DNA from: Pectinophora gossypiella
Lineage: Eukaryota > Arthropoda > Insecta > Lepidoptera > Gelechiidae
Reading direction: 5' to 3'
Assembly: GCF_024362695.1 (NCBI RefSeq)
Contig: NC_065420.1
Span: 7,347,920-7,411,919, forward strand
Length of the DNA: 64,000 nt
In this document: positions 23,173 to 35,926 of the stretch, piece by piece
Layout of the letters: every line of letters starts with the position of its first letter
Numbering within the stretch: the stretch's first letter is position 1
The notes under the pieces: model-generated
Told to the model about the DNA's origin: nothing
The model's database searches: none
The model's input: only the letters and a program-made list of their open reading frames with translations
Position numbers and translations under genes: made by a program

Positions 23173-23598
23173 CTAATTCTTATAAGCAGGGTCGTAAGGC
23201 CTATCTTTATCTTTCCTTATGAAGTAATTTGCACTGTCGGCGTAAGTATTTGTGTAGAGTATAGAAGGAGGATAAATAGGTAGCTCGTAATATGGATACG
23301 GGTAGTAACTAGGAAAATATGGCGGAAGGTACGGTTTGCCAGGGATAGTGGTTCCAAAGAGAAACTTGTTGTCTTCTTTAGGGTCCTTCTTTACAGGCTT
23401 CAAGCGATCAGAGTACAACGGACGTTCATCAAAGTGCACGTATTCCTCTTTTAAATGATCCTCGGTTTCTTGATGATTATAGTCGTCTGCCTCCTTCCAA
23501 CCTCGGTCTTCCAATCTTTCACTGAACTTGTCTTTTGTTTCATAGCTCTTCACTTGTAACGCAGTGAATAAAAGCAAATAGTAAAATAACACCCGCAT
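23173..23598 (-). CDS. Secreted charged/Tyr-Pro-rich protein
   Basis: Single exon, 141 residues from MRVLFYYLLLFTALQVKS, a good signal peptide. The frame extends twelve codons upstream to another ATG, but that would place charged residues before the signal, so the inner ATG is preferred. The mature N-terminal half is highly charged (KDKFSERLEDRGWKEADDY, HLKEEYVHFDERP). The C-terminal half is rich in Tyr and Pro (PYLPPYFPSYYPYPYYELP) and ends in a charged tail. No Cys. Tyr/Pro-rich secreted proteins of this kind may be cross-linked through tyrosines in cuticle or cocoon, but that is inference. I do not recognise the family. It lies within the cluster of minus-strand secreted genes. Confidence 0.72.
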   Translation of the reverse strand: MRVLFYYLLLFTALQVKSYETKDKFSERLEDRGWKEADDYNHQETEDHLKEEYVHFDERPLYSDRLKPVKKDPKEDNKFLFGTTIPGKPYLPPYFPSYYPYPYYELPIYPPSILYTNTYADSANYFIRKDKDRPYDPAYKN

Positions 23599-24132
23599 TT
23601 TAATGTAGACTTTTCGCAAACACTGCCAAACCACTAATGTTTTATTTTTCTTAAAACCATAAGGTTAAGATGTAGGCCATGAATTTTCTTACGTTTTAAC
23701 TATTTTTCACTTAAAATTATCAGTGCTAGCAAATTAAAGGAAAAACCATGGTACAAATTGGTGTTTTATCTCTTGGCCTTGTTATACATACCTATATATT
23801 ATAGATAACTTTTATTGAAAATATGTTACAATGTTTGTGGTTAAGTATTATAATATAAAAGTTTGCACTTAATAATGAAAAGGTAGCAGTATCTCTAGTA
23901 TTTTATGTCATGAGTACACATATTCTTTGCACCAAGAGAGTCGACCATCACCAACCGTCGTTAGACTACGACATTGACTTCAAAATAATAGGTACACGAT
24001 AAAATATTGACCTTATTAAGTAAGGAACATAAATAATTAGGTAAAAAATATGTGGTAACATTTATTTATTAAATAAAAACAAAAACAAGAAGGGAGACAA
24101 GCACAACTTATTTTTGTTATTCGTCTTTAATT

Positions 24133-26043
24133 TTAGGATTGCCAAGGGAATTTTCGTCGAGTAAATGAGTTACTGTCGGGACCTCCGTCTTGGCCGCCAA
24201 CGGGCAGTTTGGAGAAGAGGTTGAAGAATGGCGCCGCCGACTGCCAGAAGCTAGAACCCGAGGAGTTGTTGGCCGCGAGAGACTGGAAGATGCCGCTGAT
24301 GACGTCCTGGCCAGATCCGCCGCCTCCTGTACCTGAATAAAACCACAAAATGTAAACAAGGCAACGATGGTCATTTTATGCCACATTTCTATTTCAAGAG
24401 TTTTCCAAAGGGTCACATGACAATATATCATAGTATCAGGCCTGTTTCCCTGAAGGCAGAACAGGGAGAGAGGCAGACCTGGACAGAGGTGTACGGTCAC
24501 GAGTACTACTAATATGTATACACTTTGAAACCATTTCACAATAACTTTTTCGACAAATTAAACCGTAAGTCTCATTAAATGTCAAATATGATAGTGCGAC
24601 AGGGTTCTAAAGTGTGCATGTGGGTGTGGGTGGTGGGTATTGCTCATGACTGTACACACCCACTCATTGCCAGCTATTGCCATTAATCGAAGGGTCACCT
24701 AACTAAAAATCATATAAACTTACTTTGAACATCCAAAAAAGAAATAAAGATAAAACCTATTCAGCTAACTCTAAAAACCATAACAATAGGAGTGCAAGCC
24801 CTTCGTGACTTCTGGTCTTCTGGCGTAGTCTAAATCGATTAATTGGGCGATTGTAATAACTTATCCCTGTGTAAAATAATTATTTATCTAAATACAATAA
24901 TATGGCAGTCATGGGATTCAATATATTTGGACTTCAGTGAGAGTACCTGGTGCATTAGTACTGGCGGAAGCCTCCACCGACCCTCCCGTAGAATCGGTGG
25001 CGTTGACCTCCGCTTCATCATCACGCAGAACCCTTTCCGAGGGGACTTGAAGGGACGCCACCACGCATAGAGCTAGTACAACAATTCCTGTTGTGTACAT
25101 CTATAAAAGGAAACAAGCTGTAAAGTAAAACTCGTCAACACCAGAAGTTATAAGAACGTAGATTTTATTGTTGGACCTCCTGCGAAGACGCAGGAATAAT
25201 CCTACACATACATACATACATAAACTCACGCCCGTAATCCCTAATGGGGTGGGCAGAGCCACAAGTAATCAAAGACAACTTGCAGCCACTGTTGATACGA
25301 TGTCGTAAGCTGGATATGATGAACCTTATGGTGATAAGGGATCAGCCTATCGCCCATAACATTAGTTCATCATGTTAGATGACACAGGGTTAGGAATAAT
25401 CCTAACCTTTCATGTAAGTACTATGGGAGCGTGTAGATTATCAATCAATCAATCAATAATACTTTATTGCGCAACAACCTATACAAATGACATAAACATA
25501 ATAATTAAAAAAATAATATATATATTATTATTATTTTTATAATTTTTATAATTACTTATGTGCAATGTCATCATACACCTGGATCATCTTAAACGTTACG
25601 TTGTAAAATACCATTTTAATAAAACCGGAACGTGTAAGCAGATATATCAGAAATATTATAAGCTTCACAGTGGTCAAGTAATGAACACCGAAATATAATT
25701 GTATTTAACAGTTGTAATGTTTTTTAAACACGAAGCACCCAGTAATAGTAGTAAGTAATAGTAAGTAAAGGTAGTAAATAGTTTACGTAAAAAAGGGCGG
25801 CCGGCGCGTCTTATACCTACGCTTACATTTTATGAAATAATATAGGACATAACATAACATAAACAGACTACATACGTCCCACTGCTGGGCACAGGCCCCC
25901 CTCAATCAACCGGAGGGGGTAGAAAAATAATATAGAATATTTTGATAATTAATTATTTCATATAACTACTAAGTATTTCTCGCAAAAAAGGCAAATTGTA
26001 TACAATAATAATATAGTCTTACCTTGTCAGATACAGTCGACAT
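24133..26043 (-). CDS. Small secreted Gly/Ser-rich protein (three exons)
   Basis: Exon 1 (26043-26023) encodes MSTVSDK and ends at gtaagac. Exon 2 (25100-24947) starts at ATGTACACA after ccttttatag and encodes MYTTGIVVLALCVVASLQVP through ASTNAP. Exon 3 (24332-24133) follows tttattcag, completing a split Gly codon and reading TGGGGSGQDVISGIFQSL to the end FTRRKFPWQS. Phases agree (0, then 1) and introns are about 922 and 614 bases. The product, about 124 residues, has a signal peptide, an acidic N-terminal region with one N-glycosylation motif (NAT), a Gly/Ser linker and an amphipathic region with FWQSAAPFFNLFSKLP. A dibasic RR lies near the C-terminus. Function unknown. Intron 1 carries repeats at 25207-25392 and 25859-25922. 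A TATA-like element on the minus strand lies near 26070-26079. Confidence 0.72.
25207..25392 (+). mobile_element. Interspersed repeat with CATA tail (family C)
   Basis: After a (cata)n run come aaactcacgcccgtaatccc, atggggtgggcagagccaca and the cagcctatcgcccataacat block. Near-identical copies lie at 55100-55277 and, inverted, at 63660-63848, with a shorter one at 57550-57635. It sits in intron 1 of the three-exon gene. Confidence 0.65.
25859..25922 (+). mobile_element. Truncated SINE-type tail
   Basis: acatacgtcccactgctggg followed by cacaggcc and caatcaaccggaggggg. Same repeat as 13220, 27281, 44766 and 55299. Confidence 0.55.
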
Positions 26044-28083
26044 TTGTAAGGAATATGGAATTCCATTGCATATATATGTACTATTATCTGCATTTTGCGA
26101 TCAAGTGTAACATCTATGTGCTCAATTAAGTAATTAGTGAAGAACTTAATAAGTGTTGGAAACGATAAGCAGTTGTTACTGCTTCATATCCGGCACTTGT
26201 GTTTGTCGAATTATTTTATCAAAACAATGTTCCCTTTACGACAATTTCATGTTAATTTATTTATTAATAAACATTTTGTATGTTTTTTAATATATATATA
26301 GATCGAAATGCCAGAATTTATATAATATGTTTAATTTAAATAATATAAACATTATTATACAACAACACTTCCCATATGGCGTAGCGTAGCGTTCGTTTTA
26401 ACATATAAAAATACTTCAAAACATAGTTATTTTTATCTATATCTAATACGTTACTTATTTGTGTCTATATTTACTACATAATTTATATTTAATAAATCTC
26501 TGTCATAGGAGTATATAATTACCAGTGTACGTAGTTCATTCTAGAGATTCGTTTCATTTTAGGACGAACAGTCCTAGAAAAGAGGCTTCTTCATGCTTCT
26601 CTACTACGAGTCACTCTTGCAATCACTGACCCTACTAGAAGTTAATTGGTTTCGTAATCTAATTCAATTAGTTTTCAGTACTACAGATGGAGAGAATGAG
26701 GACTTAATACATTGCATACATGTTCATTGGAACTGCATGCATGCATACTGCGTTACGATTTTGATAGCATACCTAGATTATTGGTGGATACCATATTTAT
26801 TTTGAAGATTTTTTGTAACCTTTATAACATGTAAAGAAAAAATTACTAATAGAATAATATGCACTAGTTATACAGACCTACGTTTAATAGTTGTTATTCA
26901 TGTTGAAGGAAAACTTTATAATTATATAGATTAAGTGATTGAGACAACTAGAGGTATATTTACAATACACATACACTTGCACCTAACTAGGTGGAATCGT
27001 CAAGCAACCATTTACATACAATTGTATTAGTGGTCAATTGTATTGGTAGTACAATTGTATTGGTGGTATTAGTGGTGGTGGGGTACATTTTGTGCCTCAA
27101 CATGATTGTATTTTATATTAATTATTACACGTAAAAAATGGTGGAGTTTGTAGTATGTTCCTTAAATCTATCAGATTTTGGGACGCCTGTAAATACTTAC
27201 TTTACTAATAGTTAAGAAGTATTCTTGTTAAATAACTGCCTACTTCAAAACATTTTATGAATATGACTGTACAAACATACATAAACAGTCTATATACGTC
27301 CCACTGCTGGGCACAGGCCTCCCTTCAATCAACCGGGGGGGGTACAAAACTGACTGAACAAAAAAGATAATATATTTTACTATTATATTACTTTAAATAA
27401 TAATTTATTACTGTAAATATATCAAATGCCTACTTGTTAGTGATGAGCTTTTCCATTAAGACACGCCAAAAGAATATTGAGTAAATTAACTGTCAGGCGT
27501 TGTGTTCTTATTTACTTCAAGGAGGTACAAATAGCCCGACAAATTAGAGAATATAATAAAGAGAAAAGAGAAATAATAGATCAATGGGCATGGAACAAAG
27601 GTTAATCGCCGTATAATTCTTTAAAAATAAATAATAGCTAACGTTGATGTCTTTTGTACTTATAAATATTTTAATAAATCGCCATTAATATGTATTATAA
27701 TTATTTTATTTCACTTAGTCGAATATAACAATGTTATAAAAAATATATAAGCAAGAAAATAACGTTTAATTTGATACTAAATCCTTTACACAATTTACTA
27801 GGGGTATTTTTTATCACATAGAGCATAATTATATGCACATCATGCGGAATTATTCAAAAAAACAATTTTAGTCCTATCATGACTTTCTATTGAAATTCAC
27901 TTCAGGAGATCAGCACAGCACAAGATGCAAAGTGAGTGAACGTTTGGGTAGCATGTATTAGTTGATTGCAGGCCTCGAGGAACTCACAGTACGTTCTTTG
28001 CAATAAACACGCGTCTGCAGGAATTCATGAAAAGTCATGTACATACGCTCTTACCCTGATTTTATTACTAGACAATTGTAATT
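26044..28083. other. Intergenic, no gene seen
   Basis: AT-rich spacer with a truncated SINE tail at 27281-27345 and GGTGGTATTAGTGG-type short tandem repeats near 27030-27080. The open frames here have no supporting features. Confidence 0.45.
27281..27345 (+). mobile_element. Truncated SINE-type tail
   Basis: ataaacagtctatatacgtc followed by ccactgctgggcacaggcc and caatcaaccgg. A copy of the repeat at 25859 and 55299. Confidence 0.5.
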
Positions 28084-28680
28084 CTAATGTTCGGATACAT
28101 TCGTTGACGTTTCGTTGTGATCTCCATGATCGTTGTGCTTTCGCATGAAGAATATAGGAGTCGCATTGATGATATTAGTAGAGTTTGGCGACTGTTCTAC
28201 AGACATACCTTGCATCATAGCGGCCATTATATTTGCTATTTGCTCATTATTATTATTATCAGGCTTTTTCTCATCACAATTATTTTTGTGTCCTTTCTTG
28301 GGTCCTGGTTTCTTCGTCTTGTTAGAGTCCTTGCTTGTACCTTTGCTGCTATTTTCTCCTTTATCATCATTTTCTACTTTGTTTTCTTCTTCTTCGCCAT
28401 CACCCTCATCCTCATTATCAACATTGTCCTTTACTTCGTCTTTACGCCCTGTAAGTAATTTCACCTTCTTTTCTAATTCTTTCTTGCCGGCCTGTACAAG
28501 TTTGTCTAATGACTCGACTTTTTCCTTGATCATCTCCAGTGACTGCAGAGAATTTGTGAGAAATGCAGCCAGGATGAACAAACTTAGGCGTACCTGGAAA
28601 TTAATTGGCACGTTTTTATCGATATTATATAGGTCAAGAAATGTTTTTTTTTTTAATTAATAATTTACCTTCGACGACAT
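28084..28680 (-). CDS. Secreted acidic coiled-coil / Asn-rich protein (two exons)
   Basis: Exon 1 (28680-28669) encodes MSSK and ends at gtaaat. Exon 2 (28593-28084) begins GTACGCCTA in phase 0 after aatttccag, giving VRLSLFILAAFLTNSLQSLE, so the 75-base intron splits the signal peptide. The product is about 173 residues. It has a heptad-like Lys/Glu/Leu segment (KEKVESLDKLVQAGKKELEK) suggesting a short coiled coil, then a strongly acidic low-complexity tract (DEGDGEEEENK), a basic Lys/Gly tract with a lone Cys, an Asn run, a Met-rich helix (IANIMAAMMQGM), and a C-terminus with several N-glycosylation motifs (NST, NAT, NET, NVS). No known domain is visible. It could be a haemolymph, salivary or structural protein. 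Confidence 0.75.
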
Positions 28681-30416
28681 TGCCTCAATTCTTTTACGTA
28701 AAAAGTATAAGTGCAGGCGACTGTTTCCTTAGCGAAAAGAAAAAAATGAAGGCTCAAAGTATTCGACAAATGTGTGCGTAAATTAGGCTTAATTGACTTC
28801 CTTTATGACATATAAATGGCAATACTGTTATCAAAGATAGGAACTACTAATGCACAACAGCCTTACATAAGTCTCATCCCTTAGATAAGTACTTAAGCAA
28901 ACTCTACTTATTAAACTATTCTATTTCGAGCAGGAGTTATCGTTTCTGTGGAGATGTCTCGCGGTTTATTTATCGATGTTTTAAATCATGTAACTATGAC
29001 GACTACATACTTAAATTAATATTACATTAAATTGATTGATTTAACTTGATTAAAAAGTTTTACGCTCTTGCAGTATGAAGAAATATATTTATTTAAAGGA
29101 GACCACGCGATTCTCTTTTACCTTTGTATTGGAAATATGATATCAATTATTATTATTATTTTAATTATTAATAGCACTCGATGTCCCACTGCAGGGCAAA
29201 GGCCTCTCTTCCTTTCTTCCACTCCTCCCTGTCCCCAGCTTGTTCGTGCCACCGTTTAAAAAAACAAGTCTAACTCGTCGCGCCATCTTTTACGTGGCTT
29301 TTCCCTACATCTGGCAGCATTTGCAGGAACCCACTCTGTAGCTTTTTTGGCCCAGAGGTCATCGAACATTCGGGCAACATGTCCATTCCAGTCCTATTTC
29401 AATTATTATCATGCAATTAATATTATCCAGAGGAAAGTGCAGGGACTGCTGGATTTCGAACTAGAGTCCCCGTTACTGGACACTCTCTCACATACACACG
29501 TTGCGTTGTACAGGACATTGGGCGAGTACACAGTTCTACAGAATAGAATATAAATTGTTTATTATAAAAGTGTTAATCTGAGACCGCTCTTCTTAGAATG
29601 CACGGCAGATGGTCTACCACCGCACTGGACTATCAAGACTAAGTACCTAACTGAGGTATTAGTTTTTTATATATTAAGTAGCAATATTCTTTGTTCTCCC
29701 ACTTAAATTTGCAATTAATTTTATTGTTCCTGACTTTTGAGACTTTTGTGGCTCATTAATGTTAGATTACAACTGTTAGACAATTATCGATCGACCTAAT
29801 ATCACAACACTAGCTTACGTACTTTACGGATCTAATTCTTACCGCATATTGAGACGATTGTGAAGTGTTATCTTATTGAAATATAATCAATAATTGTACT
29901 GAACTGGTTCTGTTTGATATACTTAAGTTATTTCTGAACATTATATTCATCTAGTTTATCAAGCTTGAACAGGTAGCTAACTTAGATACCTACATATTTT
30001 TCGCTTTCGCCTGCTTCGTGACTCATAGACACGAGAACTGGAGGTTTTGCTACTTTACATAACATAGGCTCACGACTATATTCGCAAGTGAGGTAGTCCT
30101 AGGTATCTACATCCATTCCATCCATAATTTAAAAAATACTGCATTCTCATCATTTCTTATACTTATAACCCTGTCTATGGCTCATTTACTGAGCCCAAAA
30201 GTGAATTGTAGAACTAACTCAAGAAAGCCAAAGGTCTTTATAAAATTATACATTCTCCAAACACATGCATTGCATCTCAGCGTTGCATTATTTCGTCAAA
30301 TCAATCTTTTTAAATAAAATTCTAAATAAGGAACACGGAAAATATTTATATTTGTTTACTTAATAATTTATCATCAAAAATTTGATAAAATAAATAGCAA
30401 AATATTAAGTGTGGTT
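28681..30416. other. Intergenic with a LINE fragment
   Basis: Contains the decayed LINE C-terminus at 29168-29393. No gene or other recognised element was found in the rest. Confidence 0.45.
29168..29393 (-). pseudogene. LINE retrotransposon ORF2 C-terminal fragment, frameshifted
   Basis: Translated on the minus strand, the segment reads DWNGHVARMFDDLWAKKATE and then a PRKRWRDEL motif. After a frame change at an A/T homopolymer (29258-29264) it resumes as KRWHEQAGDREEWKKGREAF and ends QWDIECY. The GHVARM ... RW.DEL ... A.DR..W ... EAF order is typical of the C-terminus of insect non-LTR retrotransposon polyproteins. No upstream reverse-transcriptase domain is present, so this is a 5'-truncated, decayed copy. 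Confidence 0.75.
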
Positions 30417-31222
30417 TTAGTGTTTGATCCAATTTGGCGCGTTCATCCACCCAGCGAGGTCTTTCTCCCAGTGAGGGTTATTCTCCATGTTCTCTTTCAG
30501 CCAGGCTGCTACTTTCGGATTGGACGGCACAGGAACTACTTCCATCTGATTGGACGAGCCTGAAAGCAATTCCATCGGATTGGACGGCGGTGGGACGGTA
30601 TCCATCTGAGTAGACGGCACAGGAATCACTACTGCGTCCCTTCTTTTTCTTTCTACCACTGACTGCAATGAGCTTACTACGAAGATCAGCAGGATGAAAT
30701 TAGTGACGTAGATCTGTAAAAAATATAGTTTATAATCAACAAATAACGTTAAACATGATAAATGAAGTTTGTTTCGGAGGTGACCTAAATTAACTTAGAT
30801 TGTTTTCATTTCATGCTATATACATCATCATTATCTATCTTAAGATACAGTAATAACCACATGATTTTTTTAATGGTAAGTACTTCCATAATGTACTTAT
30901 TGAAGAGTCAAATATTGCCTAAGAATAACTTGAAAATTTATAACGTAATAATGAATGCACGTAACGGTACTGATTACCTTCACGTGAATATTTATCTAGA
31001 CTGCAAAGTGCAAAAAAGGTCAATGATCCAACTAGATAGACAAAGTAAAATTTTTTGAAACAGCCTATCTATACGAGTTACTTGGGATATTTTAATTTTA
31101 AACTATAATCTACGTACTTGCAATAAAATACAAGACGTTACGTCATGCATGACACAGTTCAAAATGTATTTGGTACTTGTTATTATATAAATAATAAGAA
31201 AGCGTCTTACCTTTGTTGCCAT
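30417..31222 (-). CDS. Secreted decapeptide-repeat protein (two exons)
   Basis: Exon 1 (31222-31211) encodes MATK and ends at gtaagac. Exon 2 (30713-30417) begins ATCTACGTC after tttttacag, phase 0, giving IYVTNFILLIFVVSSLQS and completing the signal peptide. The mature protein, about 84 residues, starts VVERKRRDAV; RKRR is a furin-type cleavage site, so a short pro-segment is probably removed. Next come four imperfect decapeptide repeats (VIPVPSTQMD, TVPPPSNPME, LLSGSSNQME, VVPVPSNPKV), then a Trp-rich C-terminal region (AAWLKENMENNPHWEKDLAG, ending WMNAPNWIKH) likely to be helical. No Cys. The family is not recognised. Candidate roles are secreted peptide precursor, immune peptide or structural protein; none is proven. 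Confidence 0.75.
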
Positions 31223-32534
31223 CTTGGTCAATGTAGTCTGATATTAAAAAAGCGAGTGAATTTATGCTCAGTCGTAGCCTCTTACGACATCAAAAGTTTT
31301 CAAGGCACTTAATCGAGTATTCGAGGAAATCCTTTATAAGCAAATTATCTTCTTCGTAAAGAATTATGCAAGAAGGAGAGATAACAGTGCAATGTGAACT
31401 AAACGGTTTTCCTTTTATATAAATGTGTATCTGAGAGGATGTGTATATTGCCATGAATTTCCATTAACAGAATACGTATCGTAATGTATTGTCGGTTGCA
31501 ATATCTACGGTCATGATAGAGATTGACTGACTGACTCTTTAACACCGAAGCAAACAATTAATAAAAAGATATCAGGAACGTGTAGTTTCCTTTGTAACAT
31601 GGGCTCATACAACAAATTTGTATTGAGTAAGTGAATAAAAATTCCACTCCTCGCCAGCTATGTTAAGTTCCATGCAATAGGGCGCGAGCCTATTGCCATT
31701 AATCGGGCACAAGTCCTGGAAACCACGTGATATCAATTACTCATTATTGACCATCAGCAGGTGTATTGTATACTATACACCTCTGCCTTTTCGGGGATAC
31801 AGGTATGATGCTATGTTTTATGCAAAATATTCTTACTTTTCTCACTCTTTTTAAAATTACTCGTGTACTAGGTGAATATAATAATAAAGAGCAACTTGGT
31901 AACTCAACTAATCAGAAATCAGAATCATTTATTCAACGTAATTATCATGGATAAACTTGTTGAAGGTCAATGTAACATTTTTGAATTTACGTCATTTCGC
32001 AAGGTGTTATGGCTGAGGAGAAGAAATGACAAGAAACTGCAACAGCAACAAATCTTTTAAAAACCAATGAGGATATACATTACAAGTTATTTAATAACTA
32101 GAGGAACACATTCAATACCAGACATTTTTATCTACAGGGATAATTCTACAGGACTCAACTAGTTCCTCATGAATGAAGTCGCCGACCCTCGCTAGTTATA
32201 TCGAAGACGGAAGTACAAGTACACGGATGCATTCTTGGAAGGCATCCTGTTCTTACTCATTGCTCGTGTTTTTTACTCATAATCAACCAATAGTGGCCTG
32301 CCACGCGAGGACTGTGATCTCATACACACAATGTGAGTAGAGTGCTTAGGGTCTAGTTGACTTGCTGATAAACTGTTTAAGAAATCTCTCTTGCAGATAA
32401 TTTCTGTGTAGGTTATTAGAAAAAAAAAATACTTATCAGAAAGTGGGGGTTTACTTAGAATTGTAACATAACTAATTCTTTGTTTTTGTTGCAGGATATA
32501 ATTATAGGTCATAACTAGGTCATAACGGTACAGT

Positions 32535-32824
32535 CATCATCATTAGCCCATTAACGTCCCCACTGCTGGGGCACGGGCCTTCCCTATGGATGGATAGGGA
32601 GATCGGGCCTTAACCCATCTCGCGGGCCCAGTGCGGATTGATGGTTATTAACGACTGCTAATGCCGCCGGGACCAACGGCTTAACGTGCCTTCCGAAGCA
32701 CGAAGGAGCTCGAGATGAAAACTTTTTTTTTGTGGTCACCCATCCTATGACCGGCCTTTGCGAAAGTTGCTTTACTTCAACAATTGCAGACCGAGCGCGT
32801 TAACCGCTGCGCCACCGAGCTCCT
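32535..32824 (-). mobile_element. SINE family 1, inverted copy with target duplication
   Basis: Flanked by cggtacagt (32526-32534 and 32825-32833). In minus orientation it has the head ggagctcggtggcgcagcgg, aagtaaagcaac, then ggatgggtgacc (5S-rRNA-like), an A run, the shared core and the tail with gtgccccagcagtgggg. It matches 8258-8555 over its full length. Confidence 0.8.
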
Positions 32825-34510
32825 CGGTACAGTAATTAGGGACATTTCCAATTTTTACCATAAGCATTCAGGTTGCTCTTTTCTGGTTGATTGTGATCAA
32901 AGGCCCGTCTGGAATCTCCATAGCTAACATAGAGAGCATAGTAGGTAGATATAAACGTACTACACGTTTTGTTATTTGTAATTTCACAACTCTACAATAC
33001 TAAATGGGAGACCAACAAGATATAATTGTAAAAGGAGATATTAATTTCTCCCTCCAGAGTGACTGAATAATAATACAGGTTACTACGCCATCAACTCTTT
33101 TCTGGTTGATTGTGATGAAAGGCTCGTGTTGCCCCCCCATTCGGTTCAGAGAGTTGCTTGAAAGAAACAAATTATCTGTTATATGTATTACGAGTGGTGA
33201 CGTTAGAATGTTCTTGAATGTTCCCACGTGTGGGCTCCCCAGGGTGGGTAGTCAACACCGTAATGCGGCAAAATAAGTCGCGTTGTTATTGGGAGAGGTA
33301 CGCAGGCTCGCCGGCGCGTCACCTCCGCCGGACAACGATTACCCAATTTGATCCATTCAGGTGACCATATTGATATAAAAATATGTAGGACAATTGTATG
33401 TGTTTTAAACTCCCTTACCCTTCAGATTCAGATGACTATTTATAGCCATATTTTATCATTAATATGAAATCACAATTTGTACGCAGTGAGCAATTTTGGT
33501 GATAGGCGTTCAGGCCTGTTGTCTTAAATTTTGTTCCGGGTGAGGAGCCTCAACGCTCCCCATTTGTCCGGCCGAGTAGTTAATGCCATTTGCGGAAAGT
33601 CAAAAAAGATGGTGCAGCCAAAGCTTACCTATTAACAATTAGCCGGAAAATTCTTCATCGATAAAACGTTCACTTAAAAAACTGATATCACTCACTCAAT
33701 TTTAACAACACGCGTGAAACAATAAGCAGCATACATATCCCTAGCATGTCGTTTTAATCTTTGAGGATGCGAAGAACGTTTACTCTAATAGAATAAAGAA
33801 GAATAATACCACGTAATACTACATATATTTAAGTAAGTATAAAAGAGGAATGCTATTATGCACTTTGGATAACCTCTGTTATTACGGATATAATACGAAT
33901 AAATGGTCACTAATATAAGCTTGAGTAAATTTTCTCTAAACAGCTGGTCTTATGTTAACAAAACATGGACATTTAGATGTCCCTTCATAATAAGCTGGGT
34001 ATATAAGCTAAAAGGAACCCTGAATGAGTTTTACCTTTATCTAACTACTAGACAAAACGTGAACACTTTCCCTCATTCCGTTCATTTACAACATTTGTGT
34101 CGTGAATAAGAGCAGCTTTACATAATACTTATAAACTTAGACGTATAGTCCATATTGGGGACGACAGGATACAATACGGTTGAAAAGTTTGCAAATATGT
34201 TTGCTACTTGTGTTCTGAGGTATGTATGACCAACTAACTACCCGTATATAATTCCTCATCGTAAAGTAATTATGTTAGACAAAGCATAGCGACGTTTAAT
34301 CCATTCCTAAGATAAGACCGCAATGATAAGTAGCACATAACGTTCAAGTTTTCTTTTCGTCACAATGAATTGCAGTGGAATATACAGTTCGCCATACTTT
34401 TACTCTTTTTCTATAGTAAGTATCTTCTATACTTACTGTATTTTTTTATATTTGCTTAGCTTACCTGTACTTCATGCAAGACATTATTTCAATAGACAGA
34501 CATTTCCAAC

Positions 34511-34833
34511 AGTTTCCAACTAGTCAAATCAGTTACTTTTTACTAAACGTCAAAACAAGAAAATAAATATGGAATTAGTATGAAAAAACAACCTGTGACG
34601 TCTTAAAAAAATGTGATAATTATGAAATTCTAATCACTAAATAAAACAGATCTAAAGGTGCCAAAAACTAGTTAACTTATTGAATTGAATTTTAATAAAG
34701 AATAATGTAATAATAAGTGCGACATTTTGTCACGTTTTTCTATGACGTCACAGGTTGCTTTTTCATACAAATCCTTAGTAACTTCATGTTTTGACGTTTA
34801 GTAAAAAGTAGCTGATTTGACTAGTTGGAAACT
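34511..34833. mobile_element. MITE with about 90-bp terminal inverted repeats
   Basis: The left end agtttccaactagtcaaatc and the right end gatttgactagttggaaact are reverse complements. Pairing continues through ttactttttactaaacgtca and the caacctgtgacgtc block. A half copy lies at about 56764-56950. No coding capacity. Confidence 0.8.
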
Positions 34834-35926
34834 ACCCTATTGTGAGTCTAGTTTATAAAAGTTTTCCTATTCACCATGAAACCTGAAAGTAAATCCATGG
34901 ACTCTCTAGTGATCTGATTGGTCTCACCTAACGAGATTCGATGTGGTTAGAAAATGTCATGCGTGACAAAGCCAAGCAGCTATAGTGTTGTCAACAATAG
35001 CAACATTGTATAATAGGTGCTAATCTAAAATTATATCTGCTAAGTATAGTCCAATCTATCCAAGTGCACTATACATTTGTACGATATGGTTTGGAGGAGT
35101 GTTTTGTTACCGTATAATGTGTCAATTAATGTAATATCATGATCGTATATCGTTTTTAACTCTCTCCTTAGGACTTACTACTGTCTGAGCCAAGTATAAG
35201 TAATCGAAAATATATTCGCCTGATTCATTGCTTATCGCAATGACATCACATTTATAAAAGTACGACACGGTAGGCTAATCAATTAACAATTCTACGCTCG
35301 TGAATATTTGCAGTTGAAGTTTTATTCGCTAGAACACAGTTTCGGTAGTTATATGGGATGTTAAAATTTGTTCTCAATAACATTACTTTTATTTTTCTAT
35401 TCTAAATAGTAAGTAGATGACTATTTTATAGTTGTAATAATTTTACTTAAACGTTAATCGAACGATATTTTATAAATGTTTAACAGCGCAGTCACAGATT
35501 ACTAAATAGTTACGCACGAGTTATTTCAAACTGCGATTCTAGAATAGATGTTCGTTTCCCACGATTTGTAAAGGCTGACGAATCACGTATTAACAATACT
35601 CTTCCTTTAACAGTTACTACTTCCTGCAGAGAAAATAAGAAGACGCCGAAGTACTGTCCTTGCAAAATTACTCGCGATAATTTACCTTATTTTTCGGACA
35701 CCCTATATCTTCTATGAGCAGCCCTTGATTTAGTCGACCATTTTATCGTACCGCCATTTCGTCGGCGACATTACTCATATGTGCGTGGTAAGGCAATCAT
35801 GCCATCCTGTTGATCCTTTGTGTCCAGTAGGATTCAGACAACGGAACGGACCACACTCATTGCAGTGTCTATAACTCTCGACGCACTTAAAGTTGCAAAT
35901 TTGTTCATACGAGTAAGTGGCTCAAA

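Larger units (their letters stand above)
31223..35926. other. Gene-poor region with SINE and MITE
   Basis: About 4.7 kb without a supported gene. It has a family C fragment near 31760-31815, a SINE at 32535-32824, a repeat block near 33540-33610 related to 36465-36525 (ccgagtagt ... aatgcc), and a MITE at 34511-34833. Short open frames here are AT-rich and lack support. Confidence 0.5.

Noticed and set aside
23599..23634. Upstream ATG extending the Tyr/Pro-rich protein by 12 residues
   Set aside because: It would put a charged segment ahead of the signal peptide; the inner ATG gives a standard secretion signal.
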